DNA from: JAFGHJ01 sp964606065
GTDB taxonomy: Bacteria; Hydrothermota; UBA3072
NCBI GenBank assembly: GCA_964606065.1
Contig: CAZSEX010000026.1
Location: 1 to 29,414, forward strand
Direction: 5' to 3'
DNA: 29,414 nt
The notes under the pieces were generated by a model. It had not been told where the DNA came from. It was given only the letters and a program-made list of their open reading frames with translations, and did not search any database. Below, piece after piece: positions 28,812-29,414 of the stretch. Every line of letters begins with the position of its first letter. Positions within the stretch are counted from its first letter, which is position 1. The translations under genes and the position numbers were made by a program.

Positions 28812-29414
28812 ATGGAAAATTTAAATAGAGTAAGAGTAGTATTGCTCGATTTTGGGGGAGTAATTTCTCCTGAAGGATTTCAACTAGGTGTACTAAAACT
28901 TTCCAAAAGATACGGCAAGAATTATGCTAAAATGTATGAAATTACAAGTAAAAAGGCAATGGTCGGAAGCGGGTACATAAGTGGCAAGGTTTCAGAAAAA
29001 GAATTTTGGAAAGTGGTGGCAAAAGAACTCCGAACAGATGAAAACTTAATGAAATGTCGTAGTTTGATGCTCGATAATTTTATACCCAGAAAAGAGGTAA
29101 TAGATACCGTGATAAAATTAAAAGACAGATTTATCTGGGGTGTTTTCTCGGACCAGACAAACTGGATTTATGAAATCAACGAAAAATACGATTTTTTAAA
29201 GCATTTTGATTTTAAATTTATTTCCTATGATTTAGGTTATACGAAATATAACGATGAATTTTACATTACACCATCTCAAGAAATTAAACTTCCTCCAGAA
29301 AATATCCTTATAATCGATGATAAACAAAGAGTCCTGGATAAAGCAAAAGAATTCGGCTACCATATATTCAGATTCGATTCTATTCAGGGCTTTTTAGACT
29401 TTATTGCCCAAATA
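28812..29414 (+). CDS. HAD-like hydrolase, 3' end outside window
   Basis: An open frame of 201 codons with no stop before the window end. It encodes a haloacid dehalogenase-like hydrolase: the nucleophile loop VVLLDFGGVIS (Asp13), the second motif FSDQTNW, a helix-loop GYTKYNDEFY near the motif III lysine, and the acidic motif IV ILIIDDKQRVLDKAKEFG. The second acidic residue of motif I is replaced (DFGG), a pattern found in some phosphatase-like HADs. It starts 36 nt past rex with no visible ribosome binding site, and could be read through from the operon. Substrate unknown; the missing end cannot be assessed. Confidence 0.82.
   Translation, partial: MENLNRVRVVLLDFGGVISPEGFQLGVLKLSKRYGKNYAKMYEITSKKAMVGSGYISGKVSEKEFWKVVAKELRTDENLMKCRSLMLDNFIPRKEVIDTVIKLKDRFIWGVFSDQTNWIYEINEKYDFLKHFDFKFISYDLGYTKYNDEFYITPSQEIKLPPENILIIDDKQRVLDKAKEFGYHIFRFDSIQGFLDFIAQI

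Noticed and set aside
28775..28828. A 17-codon frame starting at the rex stop (TGATG)
   Set aside because: It overlaps the HAD gene start, has no ribosome binding site and no recognisable peptide.
1..29414. tRNA, rRNA, CRISPR arrays, transposases or prophage genes
   Set aside because: None could be recognised; the repeats found are too short and irregular for CRISPR, and no recombinase gene is present.

Overview
The window is about 29.4 kb of AT-rich bacterial DNA with tightly packed, often overlapping genes. A TonB-dependent receptor with a CarboxypepD-reg-like N-terminus points to a diderm, FCB-like lineage. An Mbx-type ion-pumping complex, a radical SAM enzyme and ferredoxins point to an anaerobic, possibly thermophilic lifestyle. 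Some genes have strong GGAGG ribosome binding sites and others have none, with promoters that predict nearly leaderless mRNAs. I cannot name the genus.

Layout. 1-1764 (+): end of groES, then groEL, closed by a terminator shared with the convergent operon. 6090-1798 (-): five overlapping genes for a Tat-signal radical SAM enzyme (AmmeMemoRadiSam type), an ABC-2 exporter ATPase and permease, a membrane-anchored TPR-like protein and a SAM methyltransferase. 7200-6291 (-): a PPC/DUF296 protein and a small HExxH putative metalloprotein behind one promoter. 10211-7344 (-): a large TonB-dependent receptor. 10551-10273 (-): a 7Fe-type ferredoxin. 10796-12909 (+): a YtrA-type GntR regulator with an ABC ATPase, a permease and a small membrane protein, with a dyad over its promoter. 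13337-17025 (+): a small membrane protein, a lipoprotein, an aldo/keto reductase and a CopB-type P1B ATPase. Two long non-coding islands (12910-13336 and 17026-17515) carry related hairpin and 9-nt-unit repeats.

The main system is 17516-28775 (+), an operon of 13 structural genes plus rex. Its order is MrpE, MrpF, MrpG, MbhD-like, MbhE+MrpB fusion, MrpC, MrpD-like, a second MrpD-like, NuoH-, NuoB-, NuoC- and NuoD-like subunits, then a NuoI-like protein fused to a GltD/NfnB-type flavoprotein. This order matches the archaeal mbx (mbs) clusters as I remember them. The NuoD-like subunit lacks three of the four [NiFe] cysteines, and also lacks the complex I quinone His and Tyr. It should therefore be neither a hydrogenase nor a classical quinone reductase. 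The fused flavoprotein gives the complex its own NAD(H) site, with sequence features favouring NADH.

Rex, an NADH/NAD+ sensor, is encoded last. A near-consensus Rex operator lies immediately upstream of the operon promoter, with an extra half-site at the predicted transcription start. Together these suggest a redox-controlled, ion-translocating NAD(H)-linked oxidoreductase whose second redox partner (ferredoxin, sulfur or another acceptor) is unknown. The window ends inside a HAD-like hydrolase gene.
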